Assembly: GCA_902729315.2 (NCBI GenBank)
Contig: LR746264.1
Coordinates: 7,533,878 to 7,597,877 of the forward strand
Length of the DNA: 64,000 nucleotides
Source of the DNA: Spirodela intermedia
Taxonomy: Eukaryota > Streptophyta > Magnoliopsida > Alismatales > Araceae
Reading direction: 5' to 3'
Under the pieces are notes generated by a model, which did not search any database, had not been told where the DNA came from, and worked only from the letters and a program-made list of their open reading frames with translations. How positions within the stretch are numbered: position 1 is the stretch's first letter; every line of letters starts with the position of its first letter. Shown here piece after piece: positions 46,823 through 59,622 of this stretch. The position numbers and the translations under genes were made by a program.

Positions 46823-47976
46823 CTAGTCTCCCCACTGAAGCGTCTTTTACACGTTTCATTGAAAACCTAGTTAGATAGACTTGTGAAAAACCCTAGACTC
46901 GTTCGATCCAGCCTTCTGTATAGTTCTAGAAGTGATGTGACGTGAATCATCGTAAGAGGGTTAACAAGGTAATGGATTCTAAATGTTTCATGTTACAAAC
47001 TATCGTATATTCGGGATTAATTTGGACTCCCACGTTCGGAATAAATTGGGTCGTGCCGGACTGCATGGCTTCTTCCCCCCATTACCGGACGTAGTTAAAC
47101 AACAGATCATCGATAGATATTAAATGACTAGAAACGGTTCCTGGAATCAAGATTAAGATCGCAACCTTCTGATGGGAGATGTGAAGAGTCTTGTAGACAC
47201 CGGCAACGGCGCCTGTTTAATTAGCGTGCGTGTGGAAGACTACTGTTGCTGGGACAGGTAATTAGTCTCTCATCGCACGACGTATATTCTCCTTCGCAGC
47301 TGGAATATGCATGTCATTAACTACGAAAATGACTGCTTTCTCGTGGGACATGTGGACTTGTCAATCTAAGTTCATGAAATAAATAATTTTATGAAGTCGG
47401 GGCCAAACTGGATTTACAATATTCACCTATTCGATTTTAATAAAGTGTCAAGTATAGAGAGTTATAATATCTTAGCAATGAGTTATTTCGATACGGCTAG
47501 ATCATAAGATAAAAGTGGGAATATTATTTTCGGTCGAGAACCCTATTGACTCTTAGACTTAACCGGTATAGAGACTAAGTTGCTGTTTCGACTTTAATTC
47601 CAGTCTCGAATTAGTTTTGAATCTAAAGACAATAAAAAAACTGAGTCGGCACATGGATCATGGACATCTGTATTATCGATCGATTAGAGTTCTTCGTAGG
47701 TCGATGGATCAATTCCTACTAGATGCGTGATGATCTGTAACCCGAACGAGTCCCTTTCAGAAAGCTCCTCACTGCACGTTGAATATTCAGAGCACATACT
47801 ATAAGGTTCGTATAGGTCAAATTTACTTTAAATGGCCACTGTTTCATTGAATGTTAGACATAGAAGTTTGTTTGACGTTTACTTTATTCATCATGGATTT
47901 TATATACAAATCGAGGAATTCATCGACGACAGTCAGCACACAATTAGACCGACCTACGGAGAGATTATTTTTGCCG
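46823..47976. other. Intergenic, no gene seen
   Basis: About 1.15 kb of mixed, partly AT-rich sequence. No coding frame, repeat or RNA gene was recognised. Confidence 0.4.
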
Positions 47977-48043
47977 TGGAGAAAATTCATGAGTAGCAAG
48001 TCTTTGGGGACAAGTCTTTCATGGAGAAAATTCATGAGTAGCA
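47977..48043. repeat. 22-bp direct repeat at 45-bp spacing
   Basis: The stretch TGGAGAAAATTCATGAGTAG followed by CA occurs at 47977-47998 and again at 48022-48043. The spacer contains two further AAGTCTTT words. It is likely a partial tandem duplication of a 45-bp unit. Confidence 0.8.
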
Positions 48044-48326
48044 CGTGCCGCCCGAGAAGGAGCTCGGATAGGTAGCACATGAGGGCGCGGGTTGAGCGAC
48101 AACCATATCCCGTTCCCAGCTGTTAATGCTGGATATCAGGAGAGGGACTGGCAGAAAGCTCGTTCCTTCCTACCTTCACAAGGAAGCTTGATATTCTCTG
48201 CGTTGAATTGGAGACCTGGCCATCGAGTCACATGAACCGCTCTCCCTATTCTCTCCTTTTTCATTATCCTGACCTCACCCTTTTAACTGACTCTTTCCTA
48301 TTTGCGCTCGAAGCCCCATCTTTTGT

Positions 48327-48674
48327 ATGCTGTGGTCATGTTATTCCTCTCTCTCTCCGAATATGAATCCTTCAGTGGACACATCCAAAACTGAAAGGTC
48401 TCTCTGCTCGGCAGATGGCAAGCCGTTCGAGCACAGGCCACGTGCACCGGGAACCAAGAGCTTGTGCAAGATGGTTCATGAAGGAGTATCAGGAACGCCA
48501 CAAGTGAAGTCCGGCACCATGGAAACAAGTTTGCTACATGGCTGGCACCGCAGGGAATGCACAGATCCAGATTGCCTGTACATTAAAGAGGTGAATGTAT
48601 CGGGAAAAACTCATGAATATCTCTGGAGGCATAGAATTGGTTCTTGCACTAAGAAGGGTAAAAGGAGGGCATGA
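48327..48674 (+). CDS. Unrecognised open frame, 115 residues
   Basis: An ATG-started frame with a Cys/His-rich middle (WHRRECTDPDCLYIK) and a basic C-terminus (CTKKGKRRA). I do not recognise the family. A second ATG in frame at 48363 is possible. An overlapping frame on the same strand (48595-48846) continues with Lys/Glu-rich sequence, so a spliced product or a decayed gene or transposon fragment is conceivable. There is no transcript or conservation evidence, and it may be chance. Confidence 0.2.
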   Translation: MLWSCYSSLSPNMNPSVDTSKTERSLCSADGKPFEHRPRAPGTKSLCKMVHEGVSGTPQVKSGTMETSLLHGWHRRECTDPDCLYIKEVNVSGKTHEYLWRHRIGSCTKKGKRRA

Positions 48675-49204
48675 CTCCAAATTCACGAAGAAGCAGCCTC
48701 GTAAAGAGAAGGGGGTTATTGAATTGTGTCTACCAGATGCAGGCGAAGAAGGCCCCTCTATGAGTCATGAGAGACATCGACTCGGATGGGACGACACAAC
48801 AAGTGACCAGAGTATTGAGAGCAAGATGAGAGAATCGTATATCTAACATGGTTAGGCAATAGGTTCATCAAAGGGAAGTAGATCCAGAATCAGAACAGCA
48901 TACAGTTTATCGATGGGTGAAGTATTAGGAAGTGAAGAAGAGACGGTGGGCATCAAGGAGTCCAGAAAATGAACAAAAGAGTATCTATAAATCTAAATGA
49001 TGCTCGGAGATTCTCTACCCTTTGTTCCAATATATTTTCCGTTTACAGACAGTACAGTAATATGTAATCTGTATGTGTAAAACAGCTCAAGCAGTATATA
49101 CAGTAAGAATATCAGAAGGACAAGTCACTGTCTTTCAGGGACCTTGCAAAGAGGAACCAGTTCCTCACAAAGGGGACTGATGCACAAGATATCTCCAAGC
49201 ACCT

Positions 49205-50455
49205 TTAGTACTCCCAGAAGCTGATGTAATCGTCCGCCGGAGTGGCCGAAGAGGAGGGATAATCTGGATCGTTATATGACCGAGAGACGCCAACATCACG
49301 CGTAGAGATGACCGACGATATCTCGGTGTTCATATCAGTGCTCAGCCCCGTGTCTTGTGAAACGCTTACGAAAGAGGGATTAGAGTATTGTTCCACCTTG
49401 GTGTGACTCCTGAATGCAGTTGCTGTCGTTTGAGAAGGAAAGCCGAGATTCCTGTCCTGGTGCATGTAGCCGGCGTTGGCCGACGAGGGGGATAGCTGGC
49501 CAGGAAGGCCGACGGCTCCTTGAGGGTAGAGAATGGCCTCTTGGGATGGGAAGCCGGAGCAGAGTTCACCATTATTGTTGGTAAAGAAGGATCTCTGTGG
49601 ATCTCGAGGATACTCCATGGGCATGGTGGAGGCCAGATAGGAAGGATTTAACATGGCGGTGGAGGATGCTTTGACAGCCATGCCATCGCCGTTGTAGGTG
49701 AAGCGATCATCTGCAGACGAGAGCAACGCTCCAAAGGAATCGGTTCTTTCAAGCTCAGGTGAAGGTCTCGTCTTTGGACCTGTGCTCTTGTGAAACACTC
49801 TACAGATAACCCATTCATCCTGCGATCACAAAAGGTTGAGAATTATTCATGCGGTTGCGAAGGAGTGGAAATAAGGAATCATTTGAAGAGGAAGGGGGAA
49901 AGTACGTTGGAAGTTCCTGGAGGGTCGTAGCCTGAGAATTTTCCTTCAAGCCTGTATTCATGCATCACCCAGTTGGTTTTCTGTCCTTTGGGAGCTCTTC
50001 CAAGGTAGAACACAAGGGTTTTCTTCATTCCGACGAGAGAAGACTTTCCCCTGTAAAATATCTCCTTGTCTTTTCCAGTGGCCTTCCAATATCCAGATTC
50101 CGTGGCCCTATTCGTCCTCGTTCCAGTTGGGTACTTCTTGTCCCTTTTGCAGAAGAAATACCACTCCTTCTCCCCCATCTTCGCCTTGCCTGGAAATTAT
50201 GCAGCGACAAGAATGAGATCAAGGAAAACAATTGGAAAGGAAGAGCGCAAAAGATGAATGATACAAGGGTGAATATTTCAAGGGAAATTTACTTGGAAGA
50301 TTCCACGGTTCACATCTGTTCAAATCTGCTTCCCCTATGGCTATAGAGCTGAAGGTTTTGTTCACGACCTTCTTTCGTAGGTAGTGAGTTATGATCTCTT
50401 CATCAGTTGGATGGAACCTGAAACCAGGAGGCAAGTCCATCAAGTTGTCTCCCAT
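49205..50455 (-). CDS. NAC-domain transcription factor (NAC087/NAC100/ORE1-like)
   Basis: Three exons on the minus strand: 50455-50293, 50189-49906 and 49819-49205, giving 353 residues. NAC proteins are plant-specific nuclear regulators. The NAC domain spans about residues 8-160 with all five subdomains: [19 protein letters not shown] (A), [13 protein letters not shown] (B), [20 protein letters not shown] with [13 protein letters not shown] (C), [20 protein letters not shown] with [10 protein letters not shown] (D) and [11 protein letters not shown] (E). The two introns sit at the standard NAC positions. The C-terminal activation region is Ser/Thr/Pro-rich and ends DDYISFWEY. This resembles the acidic-aromatic C-termini of the NAM/NAC100 group, members of which act in organ boundaries, senescence and root-cap cell death. 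Upstream of the ATG the frame opens only to a GTG. I saw no obvious miR164 target site in exon 3, unlike CUC2 and ORE1. The exact clade is tentative. Confidence 0.93.
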
Positions 50456-50916
50456 GGGGGCCTCCCGTGTTGCACCTGTAACCACTCAAATCGCCTCTTA
50501 CGAACAGCAGAAGGTTGAGAGCCTAAAAGGATATCTGCAAAGGGAAGCCCAATTATTATTCCGATTCTTCCGTAAGGAGACATGCGAAAGATCGGATACT
50601 CCAGAACAGAAGAGCAAGACGATCTGCAGAACGAAAGTAGAAGAAAGGATAGAGGTAGGGGAAGGGAGAGAGAGAATCAGAAAGGACCCGTACAGTAATC
50701 CGAGGAAAATGCCCGGCGAGATCTCGAGAAGGGAGTTAGAAAGAAGGTACGGTGGCAAGACTCTAGACCTAAATAGAGTTCGCCGGGAGACCCCGGACAC
50801 AAGACCCTTGGAACGCAAGGCACTTCCCAAGAAGCTTCTTCCCGGATATTAATGGTATTTTTATATTGACTATAACCAATAGAAAATTGCTACCGTTGTC
50901 CGGGTCTTAATCGTCT

Positions 50917-50924
50917 CTTTTATA
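50917..50924 (-). promoter_or_regulatory. Candidate TATA box of the first NAC gene
   Basis: TATAAAAG on the minus strand, about 462 bp upstream of the NAC start codon. This would imply a 5' leader of around 430 nt. A weaker candidate, TATAAAAA, lies at about 50858-50865. Confidence 0.45.
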
Positions 50925-53900
50925 GACTCCCTTTCTGTCGACTCCTCCGGATGAGATGGTCCCACGGGGCCAGGGCATTTTACTGCCCCTTGACAAAGGG
51001 GTCCTCGAAGAACGGCGAACATAGAGAGAAGCTGGACTGGCTCTCTATGTTTTAAACCGCCTTAGAGGTTATGTTTCTCCCACCCTTTTGAGACCTTCGT
51101 CTTCCTCCAAACAAAGGAGAGAAGGCTAACAGGTCTTGTTTTCTGATGAACCTCGTTGAAGTATCCGTGGGGCTCAATGTGCCGTCCGAAGGCGTGGTTT
51201 ACGCCGCCCCCTGGGTGCTCCTGAAAAGGAAAGGGGCTTGTCTTATTTCGAGCTGTGAACCTCCGCTCCCCTTTGACATTCCGGACTTTTCGCCGTGTAT
51301 TTTATAGGACGGCACGTTCAATCCACATACCCTCCTCTTCCTCGTCACCCGTATGTCAAGTGTTAGAGCCAGAACGATTAGATGGGAAAGTCTGAGCGGC
51401 CCCCACTCTGTCCATCCGTGGAAGAATCCTTTCAAAATTCTCTGGTTGAACGGCCATTCCCAAACCAGAGTGCAGGAGCGACGGAGCTTCCTCGCTTTGG
51501 TTTTGCAGGGTCAGAAGCTCGCTCGTCAAACCAAGACAGAGAGGGTGCATTGCCGCGTGATATTTAAGAGTTAATGTAGAGCTGGCTAATCAGGAGAAGG
51601 CTGGTTACCTTTTTCACAAAAGACTTGTTGACGTCAAATGAACTTTGTTGGAGATTTATTCGCAGAATTTCTCAACCACTTTGGGATTTGGCGATTGAGC
51701 TCATCCTTCGGCGGAAACATTAAGACGGGCAGCGTCAGTTTCCTCATTAATGTAAGACGTTACTTGGGCCCGATTATGTTTTGGAGTATCTAGTGACTAG
51801 AAAAGGAAGTAAGCCTCATGAAGGTAGTTCCATCTGTTTTCCCTTGCGGCATCTTCGGTGATCCGTCCTGCCGTCAATAACCCATGGGAACCCTTCCTTT
51901 TAACCGTATAGGGCTGTCGAGGGTCTCACTGTACCTGCCGTCAGCTATGGCCGAGAGCGCGGCACGCGTTCGCCAACTTCGTGGGCATTGTTTTGATTAT
52001 TTTATACACATTGACGGGGTTGGAGATGGCTAAGAGCATAGATATTTTGGAACAGAGAGAATCGCGAGGGGTTTGAAGGTGGAAGGCGGCGCGGCCGCGT
52101 TGGGCGAGATGCCTAACTAAAATTATCGTCCCCTCGTGTTGACCCGGTTGCCGAGTCGATGGCTCTCTTGATCTGACGTCAACCAGGGACATGACCGAAG
52201 TAGACAGCCCATCCCTTCCCCCCACCGACCGGCCCACCGTTGAAACACGCCATACATCACCGTCGTAGCCACCGCCGTCCGATGAGGCCCGATCTTTTTA
52301 TTCCCTTGGCCGGGTGCGAGCTAGTCCCCTTTCGCCTCTCCGCGTGGGTAACTGAAGAACTAAACATCTTTTATGGGATGCGCGGTGTGCTTCACTGGAC
52401 CCATTAGGTTACTCGATTTGAACTGTCCAAATCAGAGAGATGGCATCAGAGAGGGGTGGGGTCTGCGTCAATGGCGTCATCAGGATTTCTGTGGCTAGGG
52501 ACGCAGACCACGACGAGAAGATAAAGGGACAGGGGGGCCGGAGAACGAGGCGGTGTCACGTGCTGACGCGAGCAGGGTACATAAATTGCTCGGGTGGCTA
52601 ACAGTGCAAAATTCCGGTGTGGTGAGGCAGCTGGCGGTGACGCGATGGTCACATGACGGTACGCAGCGGGTGAATTATTAATCCTCCGCTTGACGAACGG
52701 TGCCTCCCTCTGCTTGATGGATCATCAAAGAGGGTTCGGGGAATAATAGTTGAGGATAGCGGTCTGACGAAAGGGTGGTTTTTGGAGTCATTAGAGTGTG
52801 AGGATCATCAAGATTTGCAACTTACGATTAGGGTTGAGTTCCTCGATGGGAAATGATCTTGACTTCTTCGGGGCTAAACTCTGATCTTAAGCCTCTAATG
52901 CCTCCCCTTCAAAAACGCGTGTGTGCTCATAGAGAGAGAAACGAGAGAGAGAGAGAGAGGTTGGGGCCAGTGAAGGCAGCCGGCTGGGATGCCAGAGAGA
53001 TGAAAGTTGGCGACAACTGTCTCAACGCGTGCGCCCCTTTTTGCTGGAGAGGGCGTCGCCCCAATCCAGACGAGGAAGGAAGACGAAACTTTTAGGCGGG
53101 ACATGCCCAGTATTAACGCCACCACTGCACCGAGTACGTTGCTGCATGACATTGCATTGCTTCATTAGGGCAACGAAGAGCCGACCGCCTTCGCTGGCGC
53201 TGAAGACCTCATGAAGGGCCATGATCATCAAAACAAGACCCCTTCAGAGTCAAAGTGCTCATTGACTAGGAGGAGCTTGCCAACTGTTCTCCAGAAGGAG
53301 AACTCTGACCCGGTCATCGCGGCCACCCATCGTGCCTCATGACTACGAGAATCAACTCCGCGTTTTCTACGCTGGCGGAGTCGCCTATGTCTCATCTCCA
53401 TCGCGAGTTGCCGCATTCCGCCAAGCTGCCGTCGGGAAACCCGGCGCACCCGATAATCAGTGTCGATATCAAAGAATACCTAAACGTTGATAACATCAGA
53501 GGAAGCACCGGGCTCTGGGCCCCCTGGTGATGCCGGCCGGTGGGCAACGCTCTAACGGCAGTGTGGCTGGCGCTGCACGACGTGGTGCGTCATGGCTCAC
53601 TGGGGGAGACGACCACACACGTGAGTGAACAGTGACGACCGGCGGGACGAAGCGGGCAAGCTGGGGCCCGAGTGAGCCATATCACTGGGCTGGGCAGCAG
53701 CCGTTGCGAGCCACCTCTCCGTTCACACTAGGAGTCTCACCGTCAGTGATAAACACTCGGCGCCGCCGCCGTGGATAGATGAGAACAGCGAGAGAGATTC
53801 GGGCCGTGGGTTTGACTCGCTCGTTCTCCGCGTGCCTCGTCGCTGACACCCAAGAGAGGGTTACAATGGAGCCGGCCGGCAACCAACGCTGGTCCAGTAA

Positions 53901-53985
53901 ATGAGCAACCCACCTCGCCGTCGCCCCAGATTCTATCTCTTTCGCCATAAATGTCCGTCGGAAGTGGGTCGATCTGCCATCCGAT
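50925..53985. other. Intergenic, no gene seen
   Basis: About 3 kb upstream of the NAC gene. A GA run lies near 52927-52960. Frames here are short, mostly begin at GTG or TTG, and show no domain. Confidence 0.45.
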
Positions 53986-55928
53986 GTCAGGTGCGGTTAA
54001 AATATTGGAACCACTACCACTAATCGGCAAGTAAACTATGAAACAGTCAAAAAATATGGTTGAAGAAAGTAGCTAAATGAAACAGTGAAGGTAACAAAGA
54101 TGGGTAAGAACTGAGAAAAACAAGAAGAAGACAAGATTCAGAAGAATAGTAATACATTTAGTTATGAAACGCGTCTGTGCAATTGACTATCACTTGATTG
54201 TGATTTATATTGAATCATAATTTAGCACATCGACAAAGAAAACGAATTTATACATAAAAAATGGAATGATTTACTCAACTTAAAACAATTATGGAAACCA
54301 TCTCACCTGGTATTATTAGAAAAAGAGTTGAAAACGAAAAAAAACAAATGCATGCTCATCTACCATTCTTTGCTATAAATAATTCGTCAAATATATAAGG
54401 AAGATTAAAAAATTTGGAACAAATGACTTCATCCAAATTAAGGGAAAAATATTGGAAATCCCAAATAATCGATGATGAAATGTGCATCGAGTTTGAGAAA
54501 AGTGTTATAAATAAGCATGAACTTGTGAGATAAATATTGAGTCCTATCACCCATTGTTCTTCCATTTTTTTTCTTCTTCATCATATGTCTTTAGATGTCC
54601 AAAGGCTGCCTTTCAACGCATTCAATGAGCTAGAATAAACAACTCTTTGGTCCCGTCAATTCAACAATCCTTCCCATCATAGATGATTAGGAACAATTCT
54701 CCATCTCCTTGATACTGACCTTTACACTCTCGCATTATCATGACATGCCCATGTGGGCCTACCTAACAATACTTTGATGATGACTTATTTGAAACAAAAC
54801 TTAAGGAGGCAGCCTTACAGAATTAAGGACAATATATGACGAATTCAAAAGTACCAAGTATCAACACTTAAGCAACATGTATTACACAAAATAACTTCAA
54901 AATTGTCTTTGATTGAAAAAAAGACACTTACGGATCTTCTACATAGCTATAACAAGTTAAGTGAAGAGTGGCAATAAAGCAGTTATACAACAATGCAATT
55001 AATCCCTGGAGAATGTTGTAGCATCACTCACATCTTGCATATGTCATTTACCTTAAATAGAGAAAAAGGGTAAGTGTGTCATTACAACTAATGACAACCT
55101 TATATGTCATTTTCACAAAATGAAAAATAGAAAAATAAAAATGATTTTAATACATGCTATTATCATATATTAGTAAAACTATCATTGAAATAATCATCAA
55201 TTAAATAGATAAATTATGGATTTTCATTTTACAATTTTACTTAAAATTTAACATTTTGATGTCTTTACATTCCTATTATATATTTGTGTGTGATAATTAT
55301 ATCTTAGTTTATGACATCATTTTGGACTTTAATAACATGTATCCAGTCATGACATAAGCACATAAAGTGAGCGAGATAGTTTCAATTTTTAAAATAATTG
55401 AGAGTACTACCCACACCTCCAACTTCACTACATTGGGTTTAAGAGGATATCCATCTACCTTCACATCCTTTCTCCAATCTTTATTACATACTTGAAGAAC
55501 GTATCGTTCTCACAACGTCAGTATTACATCACTCATAGTATTTAATTATCTTTATGAATTATTGTGCACGCATGATTCATAATTTAATCATATTTTCGTG
55601 CATTTCTATCACGCACATTTCATATTTCGCTTTACTAAGGTGTATTAATGGCTATTTAACTATATTAAAATAATTGGTAACCCTGCATTATTGACTGAAG
55701 GAAAATAATTCCAAAGAAAACCTGTTTATAAATAATAAAACACAAATATTGTATCAATACATATCAAGACAATCTTACAAATGGAACCACCTACCTGAAA
55801 TATTGGGCGATTCTTTTAACCATCTGAAGTATATCTTCAATTCTATTTGATCATTGTTCTCGACAGATAAAACATGGATTGTATGATGACTTGGTAAAAT
55901 AAACTAAAATTCTATTACAGGGCCTGCC
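53986..55928. other. AT-rich island without genes
   Basis: About 1.9 kb of markedly AT-rich DNA set between GC-richer flanks and ending at a (CT)n microsatellite. Short A- and T-runs dominate and every frame is full of stops. It may be a decayed transposable element or a matrix-attachment-like region. No terminal repeats or target-site duplications were recognised. Confidence 0.5.
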
Positions 55929-55954
55929 TCTCTCTCTCTCTCTCTCTCTCTCTC
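55929..55954. repeat. (CT)13 microsatellite
   Basis: About 26 bp of perfect CT repeats at the right edge of the AT-rich island. Confidence 0.95.
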
Positions 55955-56482
55955 AATGCGTTATGAGGCCACTGGGCTCCCTAGGCTCAAGGCCTGGACT
56001 CTTGTCCATCATCAGTCCCCATCAGCACCCTTACTAGAGAACAAGGGTGGAGTCCACGGCTACAACATCCACTACCACAAGTTCATGGCCATGGGTATTA
56101 AACGCAACCAACTCTTGAACGGCCTGCTCAAATCGGGCCTGATACCCAGATAAACTCCTGACTCTGCTGGGCCTCCTCTCTGGCCAAACGTATCACTCTA
56201 TTCGGGCCTATTGCCTGGACAATGACCTACCCTATTCAAGCCCTCTAGCTCGGCCTGCTATCTGCCCACGCCACGACTTTTTGTGGCGAGGCTGTCGGTG
56301 GCCTAACGTCGCAGGTCGGTCATACCTAATCTCCGTCCATACCTCGCTGACTCCATTCGAATCAGGAAGAGAAAGAACGAGGAACGAGAGGAGAGAGAAT
56401 TTGGGAGAAAAAGGAACGTGAGAGAGGGAGAAAAATCAGCGCGTCTGTCTCTCCAGGTCGGAGGCATTAAAGTAAAGACACT

Positions 56483-56483
56483 G

Positions 56484-56516
<33 letters not shown>

Positions 56517-56524
56517 CACACATA
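56483..56524. repeat. Compound (TA)n(CA)n microsatellite
   Basis: About 42 bp: TA repeats with one TG interruption, followed by a CA run. Intergenic. Confidence 0.9.
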
Positions 56525-59500
56525 TCAAGCAGACGTAGGTAAATTATTTCATAAAACATTCAAAATATTACACTTGTCGTCGGGAACGCCGCCGCAGCTC
56601 CCACGGCCCGCATGATGGTCGACTGCCGCCGGATCCAATGTCCAACGCCGAGAGATCCGATGGGCAATACATCCGGGGAAAGCCCACAACTCTCAGGCCC
56701 ACCGTTGGATGAACATTCTGGATACTGGATGGAGGGCGCTAGAGTGGTTCGCCTGCCCAGTACGTCTGTCTGGAAAATTTCTACAGATAGAAGAAGTCAA
56801 CCCCTCTGAAATATCATCATATTTTTTCAGAGGTATTAGTAAGTCCCTGAGTAATGTTAATTGCTTTAAATCTCCCGGTGTCTAAATATATCAATGAAAT
56901 GCCGTTCAATTTTGTGTAAACATAACCTGGACGTACATCGTGTAAATATTAACCGACAACGCGGATCCGTATCCATGCTCTCACAGATTCATTCGCCCAT
57001 CGTCGAAGTGCGGGAAACAACGTCCACCTGGTTCAGCGTCGAGCGGCGAAGGAGCTTGTCCTCTCTCTCGGTAATCAACATCACCCCACGGTCCCTATTT
57101 TCGCTTGCCTTCCCCACCAACTCCCGTGTCATTACTTGCCGACGGCGACGTGGAAGGCCGGCGGCGGGTCGGGCTGAAGGGCGCCGGCATTGGAGCATCT
57201 CCTGATATGATATCGGCTAAGGAAATAAAATTCGAGACCACGAGCTTTTGCACTCAAGTGGCCAGCTCCCTGCTGGCTGCCAGTCGAAGAAACCACGATG
57301 TCGCCACAAGGCCGTCGGTGGATTCACAGCTAGCCTTCTGCGTCGTCGCCGCCGCAGATTCCATCGCAGACTTCCATCTACTGCTGGCGACGTCTTCATT
57401 TGTAAATCTCATGAGACCACGTACCAAGGCGACTCACACGTGTAGCTTGGTGGGCAGAGTTACTATTTGGAGGAACATGGTGGGAAGAACATGGGAGGTG
57501 GGGTGGGGGGATGGTTGGGGCTGAGAGTGATTATCAGATCCTGGAGGATTCGTGATGAGACCCTCTGTATCTTGGAGGGCAGTATCGTCACTTAAAGAAG
57601 GCATAACCTGAGCCAGATTAGTTTCCAAATGACCCTGGTTTTATAACTTTGGCGGTGTTACTCTACTTTGGTCTGCATTAAAGGTTCACGCCAGATGAGT
57701 TTATCTTGAAGCTCACTAATATAATGCATAGGTTTACTGTGCTGGGATTTAAAACAAAATCGTATTCAGGGGCCCTGATGGATACGAACCCTAAGTTGAT
57801 AATGGCCCTGTTTTTCAACTCAATTCGAATTATATTAAGAGAACGCGCAACTTCGTATGACGCCGGGTCCACATGCAAATGTCATGGCGAACACTTGTCC
57901 TAAGCTAGTTGAATCTCTCATTCAGCTCCTCATTCAACTCTCCTTGATTGGGCCGATGACCTCTATTATGACGTCGGTTGCAGGATTAAGAGATGGATAA
58001 GTATCAGTCTGGGCGGCTGGGGACCCAGTGCACAGTCTCCACATGCGATCGGGTCCATATCTGCCGCCGCAGCCGCCGCCGCCGCCGCCAGTTTTGGGTG
58101 TCGACGCCGGGGTAAACTCCTGGCAATTTCTTCTCATCGATCCACTGGGGCGTTCGGTTTTAGTCTATTCGTATTACAAGTGACTGTAGCCGAATGTTTC
58201 TCTCATCCTTATCTCCTCAGTCGATATAACTAGCTTAAGTGGGCCGTGGAACCTACAGTGCACTTGTTAATTAAGCATATGTTTAAGAGGAACAGAGATC
58301 TCTTACGGCCTTGAATGGTAGCTACGCAGCCACGTCAAACTTGGCTAGATAAAGATTAGTGGCGGGTCTTTGACTGCAGCACACGTGAAGGGGCTGAACC
58401 GGGCTGTGGGTATTTTTCAAAGTCTCCCCCGGGACCTCCTTCACTGGCTCTGAAAGTCTCGCTTTTGTTAGACGCGTGGCGTAGGCCTCTCGGCATACAT
58501 TCCTTTGGAATACGCACTTCGAGCTCTCGTGGAGTGCAACATATCTGCGAAGGCCGAGCGAGCACGCAATAGATGGTAGTGGTACAAACTACCTGAACCT
58601 TTGCGTTTACCTCTTACGGCATATTCCATCACATTTACCCTAATTAAACCAGATGTTCCACAGATTTATGCAGGTGAATGATTAACAAATCCCTCGGTCT
58701 TTAGATAGAATAGACTACTGGGCTAGAAAATATTCTGAGCGTATTAGTCATACTTCTTTAGTCGAAAGACTAAGTCACAAGGATCAAGTGGCCGGTAAAA
58801 ACTTCATGAGCAAATCGAAAATACAGATGGATTTACCCATAAAAGCGTTTTCATCATAAGGGCGAAAAGTCGGTTTAATAAATTAATCTGTAGCCTCTTA
58901 CAGGCTTGTTGTTGGCTGGGGGACGTCCCTGTCAAGACGCATGAACTTCATATCGATGCCAAAACTTGAAGTTGTAAGCAAATAGCATAGTTATGCTGAC
59001 GCACAGTCCAGAGCATCGCGTTGCATAATCTTAACGGCATCGTGGGGAGAATTGATGAATATTATTTCGTAGGAATCAAAACGCCATATTTGCGAAAATA
59101 TAATATGAAAATATATAAAATGAAACGGTTAATTAAAATGTTATTTTAATTCGATCTTATATCTCACACGTGTTATTTTATATTTATCACGAGATGAAAT
59201 TTAAATATTCCCTCACTGAAACGGTTAATTAAAATATCTTCTTTAATCATTGGCAAGTAATTGTGAGAGTTGAACGTCTGGATGCGCTAAGATAATCCCA
59301 TAGCTCTTATTAAATACGAAGATAGTGAGAAAAGCCACAAACCCGATTCAAACCTCATCAATACAACGACTAATCTAATTTAAGTTTCTTACATTATCCA
59401 AGGGATAAACTTCTTCTACTCACGATGCCGTTCATCTGAAGCTCACGGTATCCGTTCTTTTCTGAAACCCGATCAAGCTTCACATGCCCGTTGAATTTGT

Positions 59501-59622
59501 TTTTTAGAAAACCCTGTACAGTTTCTTCTGTGCGGTGAGGGACCCGGAAAACTAAACAAACAAGCTTCTCTATGCTTCTTTTTTTTGGATCTCCTTTTTC
59601 CTTTCTCAATCCGCGAAGAAGT
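56525..59622. other. Intergenic downstream of the second NAC gene
   Basis: About 3.1 kb. A (CCG)n-type run lies near 58062-58090. A direct repeat GAAACGGTTAATTAAAAT occurs at about 59123-59140 and 59218-59235. The NAC 3' UTR lies at the right end. No gene recognised. Confidence 0.45.

Noticed and set aside
55956-56300. Possible gene or mobile element with repeated GGGCC words
   Set aside because: The 65-residue frame has no recognisable domain and no terminal repeats or target duplication could be found.
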